Below, piece by piece: positions 33,742-47,114 of a stretch of DNA of 64,000 bases. This DNA comes from Alnus glutinosa. Its lineage: Eukaryota; Streptophyta; Magnoliopsida; Fagales; Betulaceae. The notes beneath the pieces were generated by a model. That model saw nothing but the letters and a program-made list of their open reading frames with translations. It was not told the DNA's origin and made no database searches. The position numbers and the translations under genes were made by a program. The stretch spans positions 2,931,501-2,995,500 of the forward strand of contig NC_084892.1 of the NCBI RefSeq assembly GCF_958979055.1. The letters run 5' to 3'. Every line of letters begins with the position of its first letter. Within the stretch, counting starts at the first letter, position 1.

Positions 33742-36700
33742 ATGATTCAGAACCTCCGTACAACGCCCACTTCCGACCTGAGCTCGCTCCACCATTTGGG
33801 TTCTTTGTATAGCCGAAACAAGCAGAGACTCGTCACAGCTATTCCTTCTCCAGCTTCCAGTAACTTCGCGTTCGCTATTGTCCCTCACACCCTGTTTATA
33901 TCACGCATTTTCTTTTCATCGCTTTCTTTTTCTCTTTGGGTGTAGGTGTTTCGCGGTTATCCATTCGGTGCGCTGTTCGTTTTCGCCCCTGCATTGATAT
34001 ACACAAGGTACCCAAAACTAAAGTTAGATCAAATTTTTTGTCTTTGCTTGTCAATTAGCTAGGGTGTTTGACAAAAGGTCAAGGAGAGGCATTTTTGCGA
34101 CATTTTAAGTTTTTATAGCTCAACTTTTGTTTTATGATCAAGTATGTCTGCTACATATTGTTTGTCTGAAATGTACTTTCTTCATTACCTTTTTTTTTTA
34201 AATTTTTTTTTAAAATAAAAAAATAAAAAATTTGTGAGAAGTTTGATAATGTTTTAGTGTTTTACAATTTTAGGCTGACCTATATATGTTTTTGTTCATC
34301 TAAAGGATCTAAAGGGAAAAAAAATGTTATTATTGTGTGTGGTGGCCAAGGACAACACATGGGGCTATATATATATATATATATATATGCTGTTTGAGTG
34401 CTATGCCTACATTTTGTTATTTTCATGCAGTGGTGTAGTGCTTCATTGAGGGTAGTTTCCTTATTATTGTCGTGTTTGAAATATGTGTTATCAGGGGAAA
34501 GTGAAACAAATTGTTGGGTCAACCATTCGGGATTTGAAGGAGGACGGATCAACTCTTGTGACCAACTTTGAAACGGATAAGTCGGCGGCTGAGTTTGCGA
34601 ATTTGTACAAAGAAGATGGAATTACGGGTGGTCATGTGATCATGATTGGAGCAGATCCTTTGAGTAGAAATGCAGCCATTGAAGCAATGCATGCTTATCC
34701 TGGTGAATTTATTTTCATGTCTCTTTTATGCTTAGTGATTTTTGTTTCACAGTTTAGATGTGATCATGAGTAAAGTATGGTGGCTGTCTGAAATAGCCTT
34801 CTTTGGCTAGTTTAGGACTACTTTTTTTCACCTACTAGTATATCTCTTTATCTTGAATAATTAGAGGAAACATTCTCTTAGCTGATCAAATTTGTTCTCT
34901 GGATTTCTATATGCATGTTTGGGATGTGATTTTACATTTCGACCACTTCAATTGCCTTCTGTAAAGACATTCGACCAGTGGAACTGAGCACCTTGGGATT
35001 AGGCTGTTTTGCCTTTGAGCTGTATAATTGATTATAAGTTTAAAACTTTTTTTTGATAAGTAATTGCAATTATATAAAACTTACAGACTTTTCCTCTGCT
35101 GAACTTACTGCGGGGACTGGTTAAATTAGGCGGCTTGCAAGTTGGGGGTGGAATCAATTCAGACAATGCTTTGAGTTACATAGAGAAAGGAGCTAGCCAT
35201 GTCATTGTCACATCAGTATGTTTTTTCTCGAAATCTCTTTACAACATTTATACGGAAAACATGAAACTTGATGATTTAATACAATTTCTGATATTTCTCT
35301 CTTACCAAATTATGATTTATGAGTTCTCTGTGAATCATGTCAAAGCTATCAAAATAATACGGGACTCTTTTACCTACTTAATTCTAGGAGCCACCTTCTA
35401 AGTGTCAAATTTATTGGGTCAATAGTGTTGAACATGATAGATGGAATATTTTTAAATAGATATTGTAGGGGTGGGAAGGTTGAATATAAGTTTTACTTCC
35501 ATACTTCTTTTGTTTGGCGTAAACACATAAATTTTTCTCTGTATTAGAAAAGTGTTCATATGACGGAACTGGATTTTTCATGTAATATTGGTTAGAACAT
35601 AATGCTCATGGAACCTCATGGTGAGCATACTTTGACAGTACAGTGGAATTCACTTATAGCTTTGTATATAACCTCCCAATAATAATTTTACATGGAAATT
35701 AATACAAAGAATTTGGAACTATCTGATAGACAATTTCTCTAGGTATGTTTAAATTGATCTCTATCACTTACATGTTGGTTGCCTTGCAGTATGTATTCAA
35801 CAATGGACAAATGAACCTTGAAAGGCTTAAAGATCTTGTTGACGTTGTTGGAAAGCAGAGGCTTGTCTTGGACCTTAGCTGCAGAAGGAAGGTATTAAAA
35901 CAATTTTTAAGATGAATCCCATTTATGCATTGTTTAATTGGGTTTCAGTGCGAGGTTTCAATTGCAAATCCCCAGGCATGAAAATATATCTTACAAACTT
36001 GAGTTTGAACGGTTTTGTACTTGTTTGCTGTATTCAGAGTTTTAATGGTCACTCAGACTTAATGCTTTAGTGCGAGTCAGGATGATAAAAGACTCAACAA
36101 GTTACATATAAAGGGGCATACATTAAAAATAAAAAAATAAAAAAATTCTATTGTTTTCTACAAGGGTCTGTTTTAATTTTTTATTTTCGTCTGATCATTA
36201 TTCAGTTTCAGTTATCCTCTTTTATGTTGCTGATTTTGATTTGCAGGAAGATAAATATGCAATCGTGACTGATAGATGGCAAAAGTTCACTGATGTATAT
36301 CTCGATGAGAAAGTATTGGAGTTTCTTGGCAGCTATGCTGATGAGTTTCTGGTCCATGGTGTTGATGTTGAAGGGAAAAAGTAATTCCTAAATGTTGCCA
36401 TCTTTAATAAAATCACAACTTTGACTAATACCTTAAACTTTCTAACTCCCATACCTAGGTTTTTAGGAGTATCCGGTCACTTTCAGATGTGATATTATTT
36501 GTTGGAGTTCTGCTCTGCCCATGGTTGGTATGTAAAAGGAAGGGAAGAAAAAGACTTTCTAATTGACAATGAAGATTGTAAAGTGTCTATGTTTTCAACA
36601 GAATTTCGTCAAGATAGTTCGATTCTCATTTTTCTTCTGGTTGCAGGTTGGGAATTGATGAAGAACTTGTGGCATTGCTTGGGAAGCATTCTCCAGTGAG

Positions 36701-37274
36701 TAGCTGAATTCATGATTATTTTTCTATTTGTCATTTGTCTTTCAGATTATCTTTCTACCTTCACATTTCTTTGATGCCATTTCCTAAATTGAAAATGCCT
36801 GGGGCACTGGATTTGCCAAAAATAATTCCATCTAGTCAATGCTCATCATATCGGTCCAAATTGCTGATAAGATGCCTTTATTTAGATGATGGCAAATGAA
36901 ATTATATCATGACAAACAAGTTATGAACTTATTCAGTTGAAGCCATCTAAATTTCTAGGAACCACCTATGGCCAGAGACGTGCAGTGATGCTTTCTCTCT
37001 GGACCAATTGCTTTCTACAACCTCATGGAAGTCCATCCGTTACATCTGATGTTGCTAGGGTTTTATAAATTTTTGATACATTATGGATGGATGCCAGATT
37101 CCTGTGACTTATGCTGGTGGTGTGGCGGCAATGGCTGATTTAGAAAGGATAAAAGTGGCTGGATTGGGACGTGTGGATGTTACTGTCGGCAGCGCATTGG
37201 ATATATTTGGCGGCAAGTTGGCATACAAAGACGTTGTTGCTTGGCATTTCCATCAGGAGGCTTTGACAATTTAG
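33742..37274 (+). CDS. HISN3: HISN3, ProFAR (BBM II) isomerase, chloroplast
   Basis: Isomerises N'-5'-phosphoribosyl-formimino-AICAR ribonucleotide to the ribulosyl form in plastid histidine synthesis. Eight exons: 33742-33859, 33946-34007, 34495-34702, 35130-35215, 35790-35891, 36247-36380, 36647-36695 and 37098-37274, giving 311 residues. After a serine/arginine-rich plastid presequence of about 45 residues comes the HisA-type barrel: [18 protein letters not shown] with the first catalytic aspartate, [62 protein letters not shown] and [12 protein letters not shown]. It matches Arabidopsis APG10/HISN3 (At2g36230) along its length, as remembered. The first intron is only 86 bp; it is inferred because the presequence and barrel lie in different frames, and GTAACT...TGTAG joins them. 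Confidence 0.92.
34364..34388. repeat. TA microsatellite in HISN3 intron 2
   Basis: About 12 TA units following GGGGCTA. Confidence 0.85.
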
Positions 37275-38847
37275 TGCCTTCTAGTGTTTTGTTTGTGTTT
37301 TCTTTTTTCCTTCCATGTTTAGCTCTTACGTCTTCATAAGCAATGTATGCAAAGAGAATTAAGATGTAACTTTTATTGCATTTGACCCGCCACCAGTTTT
37401 CTTTTACGGTGCCTAATTAATTTAATGACATGGTTAAAAATCCAGTTGCCTTCCCTTATCACTCCCTTATTTTCAATGATAGAAACCAAGGTGGGTTAAT
37501 TTCTGTGGTTACAATTCAGTCGACCCACTAATAAAAATTAAGAACAAGAACCAAGAAAATCCGACCAAACAAGGCGTGCCCTATGCTTTTTTTTTTTTCC
37601 CTAAGCAAATAGAAGGGAAAGGGCAAAGGGAACGGGTACATCAAAGAAAAATAAAAGGGGTAGAAACCCCCAGTAAAAACTCCAATATAACCAATGAAAT
37701 ATGACACGTTTATAATTTTTATACAACTCTAATAACTTTTTTTTTTTTTTTTCTTTTAAACTAATAGGTAGATTTTTTTTCTACATGTAAGTTCTACATA
37801 TTTAATAATTGTATAAAAATTGTAGACGTATCATAATTTCTATAACTAATACAATACAATAAAAGCCTAACACCTATTGGGAATAGACCAAATGAATTGT
37901 TTGGCTCATTGGATTCTTGGCCCACCGGCCAAGAAAGGGGCTTCCTAAACTGACTATTTGAAAAAGCAAACCAGATGTAGATCTGCTTGAAACAGCAAGT
38001 ATTACATAAACAAACAAACTTGAGAACCACAACAGGATGGGGAGCAATTGTAGTGGCTAGATTGAAGCCAAAGAAAAGACCATCGCAATGTTCGGTGAGC
38101 GAGGTACTCTGCGATGAAGGTGAAGAGGACATCGCATCGAAATTTGCAAGTAAATTTGGAGGTCCCATAGGCAAAAGCGGAGTACTAACTATGGAGATCC
38201 AAAAGAAAGGGAGCAAGGGAGCCAAGATATTGTTGTGGAGACCAATAACATGTAGTAGCCCGTGCAAACCACGCATATCATGGAGGCACGTGGGGAAGGC
38301 GTGCACTATGCTTACTACAACTTTTAGTATAACATAATTTGGTCTAATCTTGAAAATTCATTGAACCCAGAAAATAATTTTTTTTTTTAAAAAAAGAAAG
38401 ACATGTTTCCAATTTGGGAAAATTTTTCCTCTAAGTTAGATCGGAGAAAATTCCTCAAACTCAATATACTAAATTGATATATATCCTTAAATCATATAAT
38501 TTTTACATATATTTTTAATTTAATTTACAAATCATATTATTTTTATTTTATTTTTTATAATACATATAAGAATAATGTGCTCGAATAGATATTAATTTAA
38601 TAGATTGAGTTGCGGCGGTACAATTAAAAAAAAAATAAAAAAAATTTCCAATTGAAGATTAGAATCAAGCAGCCAATTAAGGGGGAATTTGACTTCTTGC
38701 AGATATTTATTTATTTATTTATTATTATTATTATTTTTGTGTAATTTGCCGGGAAAATCTTGACCACCAGAAGCCTACAAGAGACCCACAAAATGCTCAC
38801 TTCGTCTCTGCAACAGAAATTCAAAACCAAACCCCACAAAAAAGAAA
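37275..38847. other. HISN3 3' flank and SOUL gene upstream region
   Basis: Holds the HISN3 3' UTR and mixed A/T-rich DNA. Opposite-strand open frames at 37794-38306 and 37987-38337 overlap one another and show no family signature. From 38340 it is low-complexity up to the SOUL gene. Confidence 0.45.
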
Positions 38848-41800
38848 ATGCTTCTCTACAACTGCAACTGCAAGCCTTCACTCTTCACTTTATCCCCACC
38901 CAGAACCTCAATTTCCACTCCAAGAAACCCCAAAAGCTCGTTCTCGATCATCACCAACTCCACGGCCAGCGACCCACCGCGGCGAAGAGCCATGTCAGCC
39001 CTCGAAGCCCGAGTCTCTCTCGTCCTCGCTCTCGCTTCCCAAGCCTCCTCTCTCTCCCAGAGACGTAAATGTTTAACATCAATTCTCATAGATATATATC
39101 TCAAGGCCTTGCTTTTATTTGTTTAAAACAAAACAATCTCTGTTCCTATTTGTTTGAATAACTTGCTTAGTTTTCGTGCAGTTTTAGCTGATGCAGCGAC
39201 CGAGGCTGTGAAGTACGTGCTCCCGAAAAGGTTCGAGAGTCGGACTCTCGAGGAGGCTTTGATGGCAGGTACTGCTTTCGGTTGGTTTTGATTGCTGAAT
39301 TTGAAATTTTGTGTTTTTTCTTTTTTGGGTCAATCTGTTATGGAATTGGTGCGTTTGGGTTTGTATCTTTTTTGGGTGTGATGTAGTTCCGGACCTAGAG
39401 ACACTGAAATTCAAGGTTTTGAGTAGGAGAGACCGGTACGAGATAAGGGAAGTTGAGGTATGCATTCACTTCAACATTTTTTTTACTCTGCCTCTTAGAC
39501 TTGTGGCTATTTCGATTCAGTTTTGGGAATTTTTATGCAATATGCATCGGAGTATAAGATAAACACATGATTTTGTTGAATATTTTCCACTTGTTATTAA
39601 CTGAGACATTTGTTCCATGCTTTATACACATTCTGAATTACACGATTGGTTTGAACAATTGAGTTTGGATTACAACAGTTTATTGGTGAGTGTTATCTCT
39701 TATCCTTATCACCAATGGTTGAATCGGTTGATTTGGATTACGTGCTGTAAAAAAAAAAACTACAGCATATGTGCTATTGTTTTTTCAATGGTCCAGATTA
39801 ATTACAATTTTTTATGAGAAAGAGAGATAGTGAAGTTAAATTTAGACCGTTGAAAAAACTACAGCATATGTGGTGTAGTTTTTTTACAGCACCTAAGCAT
39901 GAGTACTTAAGTCCCATGTCAGATAATCACAAAAATGAGTGGTCAATATAAAACTGTTTGCCCAAATTAGTTAAAGTTTTTGGATTAAATAGTGTAGTAA
40001 CATGTTATATTAAGGCCTCACTTGGATACTTAAAGATTTTTGTCTCCCCACAATAACTACTTTATTGTAGCTTGGAAAAATATGAGAAATGTTAAATGTC
40101 ATGCATTCCCAAAAACACTACAGCAATAAAGGATGATAATTAAAAACGAAGAAGCCAAGAAGATAGTTGCAGTTGCCATGATTATCATATTGATGCACAT
40201 ATATATCTAAATTATAGGGCTGTGATTGTGCAAACAGCCTTACTTTATAGCGGAGGCAACAATGCCTGGGAAGACTGGATTCGATTTCAACGGAGCATCT
40301 AAATCCTTTAATGTATTAGCTGAGTACCTGTTTGGTAAGGTAGTCCGAAATTTTGTAATTAATTGCTATATATAGTACCTTTCTGTAATGTTACTTATCT
40401 TTATTACTTTTTACTTATTCTGGTTCTGGTGCTGGTTTTTAGAATACAACAAAGGAGAAAATGGAGATGACTACACCTGTTTTTACACGTAAGGCCCATT
40501 CTGGTGGGGAGAAAATGGAAATGACAACTCCTGTGATAACAAAGAGGGTATGATTTATTACATGCATAATATGTTACAAATTTTGTAGTTTCTTACGATA
40601 CAGAATTTTGAAATCTTCCCTAAACCCATTGTAAGTTTTTCTATTATGACTTGCTCTCCCACATCTTGTGTGTTTTAAATGCAAGTGTGGTGTCTATTTT
40701 GCTTTTGATTTACATTTCTCTCAGAGGATGTTTTGGACACGAATCAATCATATCCTATAGCCCTATGCATTGACCTGTATAAGATGTTTATATTTTGGTT
40801 TGGCATTAATTCAGATCTGCTGAAAATTATGGTCTATTTAGCTAAAATTTACTGAGTCTACCGATTGTTGATTGAAGTCATTACTTTGAAATTCCAAAAA
40901 ATCGCCCTTGAACTCTAACAACCCATGTAGTTCTTTGAGTTAATGAATAATTACGAGACATTCCCAGGTCCATGTACTGGTCTTATTTTTATGGTTTGGT
41001 TTTTTTTTGCCATGGAGCTTGTTTTGCTTGGTCTAAAAATACAAAGAGGTCAATTGTTAAAATTTCTAATTTGTTTTTCCATGGTCTTATTTTTATGGTT
41101 TGGTTTTTTTTTGCCATGGAGCTTGTTTTGCTTGGTCTAAAAATACAAAGAGGTCAATTGTTAGAATTTCTAATTTGTTTTCTTTTAAAAAAATCCTGTA
41201 TTTGGTACTTTTTCTGTCTCTTTTTATCATCAATCATCTGATATCATTACAAATGTGTTAGTTGGAAGATCAAGATAAGTGGCAGATGTCTTTTGTCATG
41301 CCCTCAAAGTATGGTGCCAACTTGCCGCTGCCTAAAGATCCATCTGTGAGGATCACAGAGGTTCCAAGAAAAATTGTTGCAGTTCTTGCCTTTTCAGGTC
41401 TGTCCTTCCCTTAATCTGACAGCCCCCCCTTGTGCTGTGGATATAGAAACCAGTATCTAAGTTAAAAAGGTTTTAATTTTACGATCATTCTTAGCTATTG
41501 AATATTGGATGGTATTTGGTACCAAGGCGGTTGAAGTATTAGAATTGAATTGAACTTGGAGTATGTTTTTCAGTGCACGTGATTGTATGTATGATTTTTA
41601 TGCATTTGGAGCTATGCATTAGTAATATGATCATAATTGTAGTAATTTGTTTATTTAACTTGTGTGCCAATGTAGTGTTAAATTCTAATGAATCAGACTT
41701 CTGCCGAAATAACTCTATAATAGTTATTGCTGTTTTGGGAGCAGAGAGTAGTTCATTCTTCATTAAAATCTCTCATGTCTTCAACTGTGGATATGACATG

Positions 41801-42141
41801 TTTATTATAGTCTTCCCTTCTACATCTTTTATAGGTTTTGTTACTGATGAAGAAGTTAAACAACGGGAATTGAAGTTAAGAGAAGCCCTGAGAAATGATA
41901 GAGAGTTTCAAATTAAAGAGGGTGCTTCAGTGGAAATTGCACAGGTAAGATCCCTTCTCAAATGTTAAGGACAAACGATCTCTACAAAAATTAATTTCTG
42001 GGCACTTTGTGGTAAGAGAGCCTTTCACATGTCAATGACTTTCTGTACATATGGTTGCAGTACAATCCGCCATTTACGCTTCCATTTCAACGTCGCAATG
42101 AGATTGCACTGGAAGTAGAAAGGAAAGAAAATAGCAACTAG
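38848..42141 (+). CDS. SOUL heme-binding-like protein, chloroplast
   Basis: Eight exons: 38848-39064, 39182-39268, 39387-39457, 40238-40339, 40443-40547, 41262-41397, 41835-41944 and 42061-42141, giving 302 residues in one frame. The serine/proline-rich first 50 residues fit a plastid transit peptide. The SOUL domain follows from about 105 ([20 protein letters not shown], then [80 protein letters not shown]). The nearest remembered relative is Arabidopsis At3g10130, a plastoglobule-associated SOUL protein. Family members bind tetrapyrroles; the true substrate of this branch is not settled. The repeated EKMEMTTPV motif is normal for the family. Intron 3 carries a MITE and intron 5 a 104-bp tandem duplication. 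Confidence 0.9.
39741..39893. mobile_element. MITE in SOUL intron 3
   Basis: Ends CGTGCTGTAAAAAAA and TTTTTTTACAGCACC are inverted. The complementarity continues inward (ACTACAGCATATG on one side, CATATG...GTAGTTTTTT on the other) for about 55 bp per arm. Length about 150 bp, non-coding. Confidence 0.65.
40979..41186. repeat. 104-bp tandem duplication in SOUL intron 5
   Basis: GGTCTTATTTTTATGGTTTG starts at 40979 and again at 41083, and the copies match nearly to the last base. Two overlapping open frames here are a by-product. Confidence 0.9.
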
Positions 42142-44169
42142 CAATTATTGCATCTTGATGTATACTGAATTTACACCCTTTCTGTAAAGTAAACAAAAAC
42201 AGCTTTTAAATATCCAGCCCATTCAGGGTCCAAAAAGGTGTGATATCTTACGTATTTGATTTGATGCCCGTGATTTGTATGTTTAGTGAATCATCCCTCT
42301 TGCTATTCCATATTATATATCATGAGATGGGTAATTTAAGAGTTTCTCAGATGCTGGAGTTCTGTAAGGTTTTGTGTAGAGTTTGGTGCTACTGAAGTAT
42401 TACATTGTTCCTTTACATATGAATCTTTTACAAGCATGTTATTTGCGAACAGATGAATGCTAGAAAACCCTTAAATCAGTGGGTTTGTGAATGCGAGAAC
42501 TTCTCCTCTTTCTACTTGTGCTATCTATTCTTCTCTGTAGGACTTCAGAAAAGCAGACACCGTTGAAAGCACTAAAAGGACATGATTTGCAATTAGAGCT
42601 CCTTAAAGTCACTTATAAAATTTAAATTTATTTAGTAAAGAATCAATGTGAAACTTAGTATCTATGAGCTTCTTTATAATTCACACACACCGTAGGCTAT
42701 TCATTTTTTCAATGTGAGATTGGAGCGTTCATGAAAGACACAAGAACCAACCCCGCATATTTGCTTTAATTTTACCATCTGCTAAAAGCTGCAATGATTT
42801 CATTGTCCAGCTTTGTTTCAAGTAGAAATGGAAACAACAATATCATCACAAGGCAGGAAAATCGTTACCATGATCTAATTCATTCTATCTAACCTAATTG
42901 ATTTTCCTCAGCTGTATGTACATTTGAGATTGCACTACCTTAATTCATTCTATCCATGATTCATGGGATTTGTACAAAGAAACACAACAGAGAGAATTTT
43001 CCAATTCTATCTGTTCATTGGTTTCCTTCTCTTAACAAAAATAAAAGGGAAAACTTCACTTAAGAGTACCGAACTATCGGCCTATTTGACTTAAGGGTAC
43101 TGAACTTCAAAACGTCTCAAACTATGGTATCAAATTTTCAAAATGTCTCAATAACAAGTATTCCGTTAAGATTTGCCGTTAAATCTTGCTAAAATTTTCA
43201 AAATATTCTTGTTTTTTTTTTCTTTAAAAAAAAAATTATAACAATTTTCAAAGATTCATGCATGGGTATTTTTTCAAATTCCATTAAATTTTGACTAATA
43301 ATTAAATCTTAGGAATTTTTTTTTTCTTTTTTTCCTAAAAAACGGAGGAATATTTTGAGAAATTTGACAAGATTTAATAACAAATCCTAACGGAATATCT
43401 GTTATTAAGACGTTTTACAAATTGAATACCTTAATTTAAGATACTTTGAAATTCAATACATTTAAGTCAAATATGCCAATAATTCACTACTCTCAAATGA
43501 AATTCTCCCAAAATAAAATCGGGCCGCTCCTATTTTTTTTTTTTAATCTATAAAAAAATGTCGGTGGCAGAGTAGATAAATGTTATCCAAAACAAGAGGA
43601 TCCCCCAAGTCCCAACAAAGAGGACCAACTCCCTACCAACTAGACAATCAGTCCACAGCTTTGATTAGGACTTCTCAATAGGGATTGGCTTATATATAGC
43701 TATATATTTGTCTGCTTGTAGTTGCTTTTCTGATTCTGCTTTTTCTCGGCTGTATCTGTGAACTCACCCTTCTAAATAGGGTTGAGGCAGGTTCCTCCTT
43801 TTCAAAATTTACGGTTTAGCTTTTAAAATCATGCGTTATATAAAATCTTTTATAGAGTACAAAAACGTGATTTTCTTTTTAAAAACTTTCATAGTCATTT
43901 TTTATCGATGCTCCACAAACGGAACACGTTTCACGATTTTATTTATAGGCAAGAGTTTGGCCTACTCGGGCCTACTCAATTGCGGGCAAAAGCCCTCCTA
44001 TGTTCCTTTTGGGTTATAAAATTTTCATCTAAAGCTGGTGAAATTAGACTATTACTCTTTTCGTATAAAATGAGCGCTTTACAATATTTCAGATTTATTT
44101 AATAGGAGTGGGTAGATAAAATGACGTGTTTTAAAGGGTTTCTCGTAAATTAAAATTAAAATTAAAATT

Positions 44170-44200
<31 letters not shown>

Positions 44201-44400
44201 TTCTCACCCGTGGAGATATTTTTTCTACTTTACAACAAAAGGTCGAAAAGAGCATAAAAATCTGGTACGTTAACTGCGTTACCTGTCCCATTCTTCATTC
44301 TTGCCCACGAAAAACTAGGAAGTAATATAAAAATCCCCAAAGTCCCAACAAAAACCGCCAAAACTCTTGCTCTCCCCTCCACTCAGTCCACCGGGAAACC
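42142..44400. other. Intergenic between SOUL and thioredoxin-fold genes
   Basis: Holds the SOUL 3' UTR, a MULE-type foldback element (43047-43509), A/T homopolymers (44180-44210) and the promoter of the downstream gene. Small open frames at 43831-44102 are not supported. Confidence 0.5.
43047..43509. mobile_element. Foldback MITE with 9-bp target duplication (MULE type)
   Basis: The 463-bp element starts GGGAAAACTTCACTTAAGAG and ends CTCTCAAATGAAATTCTCCC. The arms are complementary over about 180 bp. The 9-bp sequence AAAATAAAA flanks it on both sides (43038-43046 and 43510-43518), the length typical of Mutator-like transposition. No coding sequence. Confidence 0.75.
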
Positions 44401-47082
44401 ATGGCCACAGCTCTCAACCTCTCACCACCTTCACTTCTTCTCAGGCCATTTCCGCTCCGGAAATCACACAGGACCACAGTCTCCGTTAGAGCAACACCAA
44501 GCTCCTCCGATTCCAGTACTTCTGTAAGCACGGAAGAGGAACAAAAACAAGGCCTTTCACCATCATCATCATCATCATCTGTGACGTTTGCCGCTCCACC
44601 TGGTTTCAAGCCGCCGGAGCCGAAGCGGTTCGGGGTGAGACCCGACAAGACATGGGATGTTTTCGGGGCTTCTCTTGCGTTGTTTTTCCGGCTCGGGACA
44701 GGTGTTTTTGCTTCTGGGTATGGAATTTTTTTACTCATGCTTGTTTTGGATGTCTTGTTATATATCCATTGGTAGTCTTTCTGGTAGTCTTTTTGGTAGT
44801 CCATTGGTAGCAATTGGTAGTCTTTTTGGTTTTATTTTTGTTTCCCAGATTTTGAAATTTAGAGTTGAATGAATGAACCAAAATTATATTTGTGCACTAG
44901 GTTAAAAAAAGAATTCTGCTTTCTAGAGATTTGATTGTAAAAATGCAAATCTTTGCATTTGATTATGGATCTGAAAAGGTGAAGTTGATTTAATTTCATG
45001 CTAATGTTGTGAATTCTCTTGCTTCAAGGATAAATGTTTGTAAAATTTTTAACTAGAGATCACGAAGGGATTTGAAGGGTTTAAATATGAGTAATTCTAT
45101 TAGTACATTAAATGTCCATAAAAAATTGAGGTGGCTTGTAAAATTACCATTAGATCAAAATCATCATTTGGTCAATCACACGCTCAATAGTGATTTTAAA
45201 AGCCACTTCATTTTTTGATGAATGCTTGATAGACATTTAATGTACTAATAGAATTACTTGTCTAATAGCCACCAAGTGGAATTGACTGGGAATTTTTTTC
45301 TTCTAAGCGAATTGTTACGAAATTATTTTGTAACGAGATAATTTGGGTAGGTTATTAGAGATAATCTAGGCCTACTTTAAACTTATGTTTGGAATTAAAT
45401 TTTTCTGATGTAACAGTTCCGAAACTGTTTATGGAAATCTAGGGTTTGATTTATGGGATTGTAATGGAAATTGAGATAGAAATGATGAATTGATGAAAGG
45501 AATGGAAGAACAGTAAATCGGTAATGAAATCTACATTGAAATTGTATTGAAATTGGACTATTTGAGTTCTCCGGTCTCCAGAGCTATTCGAGGTGCTCAA
45601 CCTCCATTTACCAAAGTAAACAATTCACTAATCAGATTATCCCTACAATTATACTCCTGGGCCTTATATACACATAGCCCCTAAGCTAACACTCTAACAA
45701 TTGGAATGGGCAGCCCACTACTAAAACCCAGCCCATCCATTACTAATGGGACTATTACATCTGATAATTTTTATTAATATTAACGAGTCTTTATATATTC
45801 TTACAAACAGATGATGACAATAAACTCAAACTAATGATAAGCCTAACAAAACCAATCTTAATCATAAGTGATAAAACTAATCTTAGAATAACTATTAATC
45901 CTTATTAAATAAAATCCTATTCTAAAACAACTTCTAGCCTATCTCAACATATACTATCCGCAACATGAATTGACTGGGATTTGAAAGGATTAAGAATTGA
46001 ATTATAACATCCTAAGGAAACAAGCAAGGGCTTAGATAATGCCCTTCAGTATATTGTTGTTAACAGACAAACATTAAAAGGCTATTTGGCACCAGAATTG
46101 AGCAAACCCTTAGGAATCTAGCCTCAACATGAGCTTATGTTCCCATCTGCAGAAAACAGATGAGAATTTGTGCTGTTGAAAGTGTTTTATCATATCTCTT
46201 GAATGTAGTTGTGGATACTTGCAGGGTTTTCCTAATGTTGGGTTGTACCGTGGCAGGTATTCTGTATCCTTCATTCCCAAGAATGAGTTTCCACCTGGCC
46301 AGTATGCTCTTGAAGCTTCCGGTAGCTTGAATTTTGTTATTGCTACTGCTTTTTCATCTTATAATAAGCTACATTGTGTAATTGTATTTAAATTGCTGGT
46401 GGAAGTGAAGGTTCCTACCAAAACTAGAAAAATGATACTTTTGACTGTCGAGGAATCTTATGACGTCCTAAGTTTAGATGCATTTACATTGGACACTATT
46501 TGAGAATTCTGATCAAGTATTAGTGTGCGGTTTACAAAAGAAGAGGAAGTTTTCTATTGTCTTTTGAGATAAATATCTTCCCAAGTTTAAGTTGTTCACT
46601 AATGAATAGTAGATGTTTTACAATGATTCAACTTCTACCTTACTTGGCAATACTAATTGCAGATCACTTTTATGCTTTACTCTGGAAGCCCTTATATACT
46701 TGATTCTGCTATTTTATGCCAATATTTGCTGTGGCTGGCCAAATCTTGTCTGATTGTTAATATCACAAATCTTGAAGGAGATTCTATGCTCATGTAACCT
46801 GTGTAATAAATGTACAAGTCTCTTTCGCTTCCTGATTTTCCCGTCTCGGGCCTAATAACAGATTTCAAGGTAAAGGAGACTTCAAAATTAGGCCCTCGGC
46901 CGGAGAAGCCTATTGAGATATATGAGTTTGAAAGGTATCATTTTTCTTGTCTGCTGAAATTAGTAGGCAGTAATTGACCTCAATGCTGAAATTTCTTTGC
47001 AGGCCTTTTATCTTCTTTTCTTTCATTCCCCCCCATGACTTTTTGTAATACCCTTGTGATGAACAGAGACTGACAGCTTCTT

Positions 47083-47114
<32 letters not shown>

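Noticed and set aside
36151-36246. In-frame extension before HISN3 exon 6
   Set aside because: This is intron read-through; the acceptor TTTGCAG at 36240-36246 and the match to HisA proteins set the exon start at 36247.
37794-38337. Opposing 170- and 116-codon frames downstream of HISN3
   Set aside because: They overlap each other on opposite strands without a recognised motif; probably repeat or 3' flank.
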